Below, one piece after another: positions 38,977 to 39,198 of a stretch of DNA of 39,198 nucleotides (positions are counted from its first letter, which is position 1; each line of letters opens with the position of its first letter). The DNA is from Akkermansiaceae bacterium UBA3385 (GTDB lineage Bacteria > Verrucomicrobiota > Verrucomicrobiia > Verrucomicrobiales > Akkermansiaceae). The stretch spans positions 1 through 39,198 of the forward strand of contig DEPT01000026.1 in NCBI GenBank assembly GCA_002358905.1. Direction: 5' to 3'. The notes beneath the pieces were generated by a model, which was not told where the DNA came from, ran no database searches, and worked only from the letters and a program-made list of their open reading frames with translations. The position numbers were made by a program, and so were the translations under genes.

Positions 38977-39198
38977 TTACTTACCAAAATATCTCTTCAG
39001 CAGACCATCAAAGCCCTTGCCGTGGCGCGCTTCGTCCTTGCACATCTCATGCACGGTATCATGCACGGCATCGTAGCCCAGCTGTTTGGCGCGCTTGGCA
39101 ATGACCAGCTTGCTGTTGCAGGCGCCGAACTCGGCCTCAGCGCGCATGGAAACATTCTTCTCGGTGCTATCGGTCAGCACTTCGCCCAGCAGCTCGGC
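38977..39198 (-). CDS. rubrerythrin-family protein, C-terminal part
   Basis: Only the last 73 residues are in the window; the 5' end lies beyond 39198. They read 'MRAEAEFGACNSKLVIAKRAKQLG' and 'TVHEMCKDEARHGKGFDGLLKRYFG', the C-terminal ferritin-like helices of the reverse-rubrerythrin/NADH peroxidase type, with the diiron ligands E and ExxxxEARH. These proteins reduce hydrogen peroxide in anaerobes. This fits an anaerobic or microaerophilic host. Confidence 0.88.
   Translation of the reverse strand, partial: AELLGEVLTDSTEKNVSMRAEAEFGACNSKLVIAKRAKQLGYDAVHDTVHEMCKDEARHGKGFDGLLKRYFGK

Overview
The window is a stretch of a GC-rich (roughly 55-60%) bacterial chromosome. Gene content and style fit a Verrucomicrobiota-like, possibly Akkermansia-like, gut bacterium: an IF-1 with a long N-terminal tail, a DUF2157 plus GDYXXLXY pair, many small secreted or lipoprotein genes without known function, and an almost complete lack of Shine-Dalgarno sequences. 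The lineage is an inference from style, not from a marker gene. There is no prophage, insertion sequence, CRISPR array or complete mobile element.

Layout. 1-1.7 kb holds an unexplained, possibly structured segment, a DUF3592-like membrane protein and an AT-rich, N-terminally truncated AlbA-type regulator: a small accessory patch. 1.8-7.4 kb holds a LOG-family protein, a SulP anion transporter coupled to mutY, an FKBP isomerase and small membrane proteins. 7.4-10.8 kb is a run of small secreted proteins and lipoproteins, including a thioredoxin-like protein. 10.9-14.9 kb is a substrate-binding protein/ATPase/permease ABC importer of the sulfonate/taurine/nitrate type, followed by a GlcD-type FAD oxidase, bracketed by inverted heptamer repeats. 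14.9-18.6 kb holds a hairpin array, a HigBA-like toxin-antitoxin pair, a DUF2157/GDYXXLXY pair, tRNA-Asp and a repeat-rich gap. 18.6-22 kb is a five-gene operon of an ankyrin-repeat protein, three DUF3592-like membrane proteins and a PH-like membrane protein. 22-27.5 kb holds a MATE exporter, BioG, a hexose-6-phosphate mutarotase, SanA and a divergent MenD-like enzyme. 27.6-39.2 kb is mostly housekeeping: a muramidase-like protein, rlmH, an AmgK-like kinase, a CHASE2-like protein, rnd, pgi, rplM-rpsI, infA, parA-comF, mntP, a SMUG1-type uracil-DNA glycosylase and the end of a rubrerythrin.

The strongest genome-scale signal is promoter placement. Seventeen genes have a -10 box ending only 6-11 nt before the start codon, sixteen of them with a plausible -35 box 16-17 nt further up. 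Their mRNAs would be leaderless or nearly so. I used this rule to choose several start codons (GlcD, toxin, pgi, parA, mntP, SMUG1). Genes inside operons instead start by stop/start overlaps of 1-4 nt or very short gaps. The best candidates for undescribed biology are the leaderless architecture, two intergenic hairpin clusters, the ankyrin/DUF3592/PH operon, and the MenD-like enzyme with altered active-site motifs.
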